A stretch of 64,000 bases of DNA from CAZUXY01 sp964624235. Its GTDB lineage: Bacteria > Spirochaetota > UBA4802 > UBA5368. The notes under the pieces are model-generated. The model was not told the origin of the DNA, did not search any database, and saw only the letters and a list, made by a program, of their open reading frames with translations. The stretch spans positions 1-64,000 of the forward strand of contig CAZUXY010000018.1 of NCBI GenBank assembly GCA_964624235.1, given 5' to 3'. Shown piece after piece: positions 63,777 to 64,000 of the stretch (position 1 is the stretch's first letter; every line of letters starts with the position of its first letter). A program made the position numbers and the translations under genes.

Positions 63777-64000
63777 TCAACGGGCCGTCCTCCTGCCGCA
63801 CATCCCTGTAAGCAGGGCCACGAGGTTTTCCCCCAGGTCGGGAATATAATACCCTCCCTCCAGCAGGCCGAAGAGTCTCCCGCCGGTTTTGTCCGCGGCG
63901 AATTCCGCCGCTATTTCGCCTATCGTACGGTAATCAGCGGTGGAAAGATTGCCGCCCCAGTCCAGTTCGTACTGATCGAAGCCGGCGGATATCCCCAGTA
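63777..64000 (-). CDS. Histone deacetylase-family protein (C-terminal part)
   Basis: Partial; the N-terminal part lies beyond the right edge. The last 74 residues read LGISAGFDQYELDWGGNLST then IGEIAAEFAADKTGGRLFGL and LEGGYYIPDLGENLVALLTG. This is the conserved tail of the HDAC/AcuC/acetylpolyamine amidohydrolase superfamily, with the SAGFD and LEGGY motifs near the zinc site. It lies 165 bp upstream of the NqrM-like gene on the same strand. Confidence 0.85.
   Translation of the reverse strand, partial: LGISAGFDQYELDWGGNLSTADYRTIGEIAAEFAADKTGGRLFGLLEGGYYIPDLGENLVALLTGMCGRRTAR

Noticed and set aside
1..64000. tRNA, rRNA, CRISPR arrays, transposase genes
   Set aside because: Looked for on both strands; no cloverleaf-like sequence, spaced repeat array or transposase motif was recognised.

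Overview
The window is a 64 kb piece of a moderately GC-rich chromosome from a Gram-negative (diderm) bacterium. Lipobox signal peptides, a TolC-type outer-membrane factor, an RND pump, a bacterial lipocalin, a multihaem c-type cytochrome and a Na+-pumping NADH:quinone reductase all indicate two membranes and a respiratory metabolism. The many FlgO/CsgG-like and TPR-bearing lipoproteins resemble those common in Spirochaetota, but this placement is inference and no rRNA or other marker gene is present to confirm it. No rRNA, tRNA, CRISPR array or insertion sequence was recognised.

Layout. 1-4.5 kb: a small HTH regulator with a membrane-protein partner behind a palindromic promoter, a frameshifted diguanylate cyclase, a frameshifted GrpB-family gene, a CDF metal transporter and a methyltransferase. 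4.5-8.2 kb: a lipocalin and two tandem paralogous lipoproteins with a CsgG/FlgO-like domain. 8.2-14.3 kb: a repeat-like hairpin, a five-haem cytochrome, then a GH29-like glycosidase / UroD-like / MFS gene set. 14.7-25.1 kb: ten secreted proteins in one direction, mostly unrecognised. They include three copies of one uncharacterised N-terminal domain, alone or fused to FlgO-like and TPR regions, and three small lectin-like proteins. 25.2-34.6 kb: a seven-gene LacI-headed sugar operon (regulator, ribulokinase, FucI-like isomerase, sugar ABC transporter, GH172 hydrolase), best read as pentose and possibly D-arabinan use. 34.6-38.9 kb: transhydrogenase pntA1-A2-B and a sodium:neurotransmitter-type symporter. 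39.4-51.5 kb: mixed small operons (DedA, deacetylase-like protein, YkgJ, TupA, hydrolase, sensor kinase, MFS) and a decayed stretch with a DUF1566 remnant and a SagB-type nitroreductase pseudogene. 51.7-57.4 kb: TetR, TolC-like protein and RND pump with no adaptor gene. 57.5-63.6 kb: the nqrABCDEF operon led by an NqrM-like gene. The right edge holds the C-terminus of a histone-deacetylase-family protein.

The most promising material is the secreted cluster at 16.4-25.1 kb, where one domain occurs three times with no family I can name, and the putative D-arabinose/arabinan operon at 25.2-34.6 kb. Several genes carry single-base lesions, some in homopolymer runs (diguanylate cyclase, GrpB, SagB). 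These are either real decay or assembly errors, and reads would settle which.
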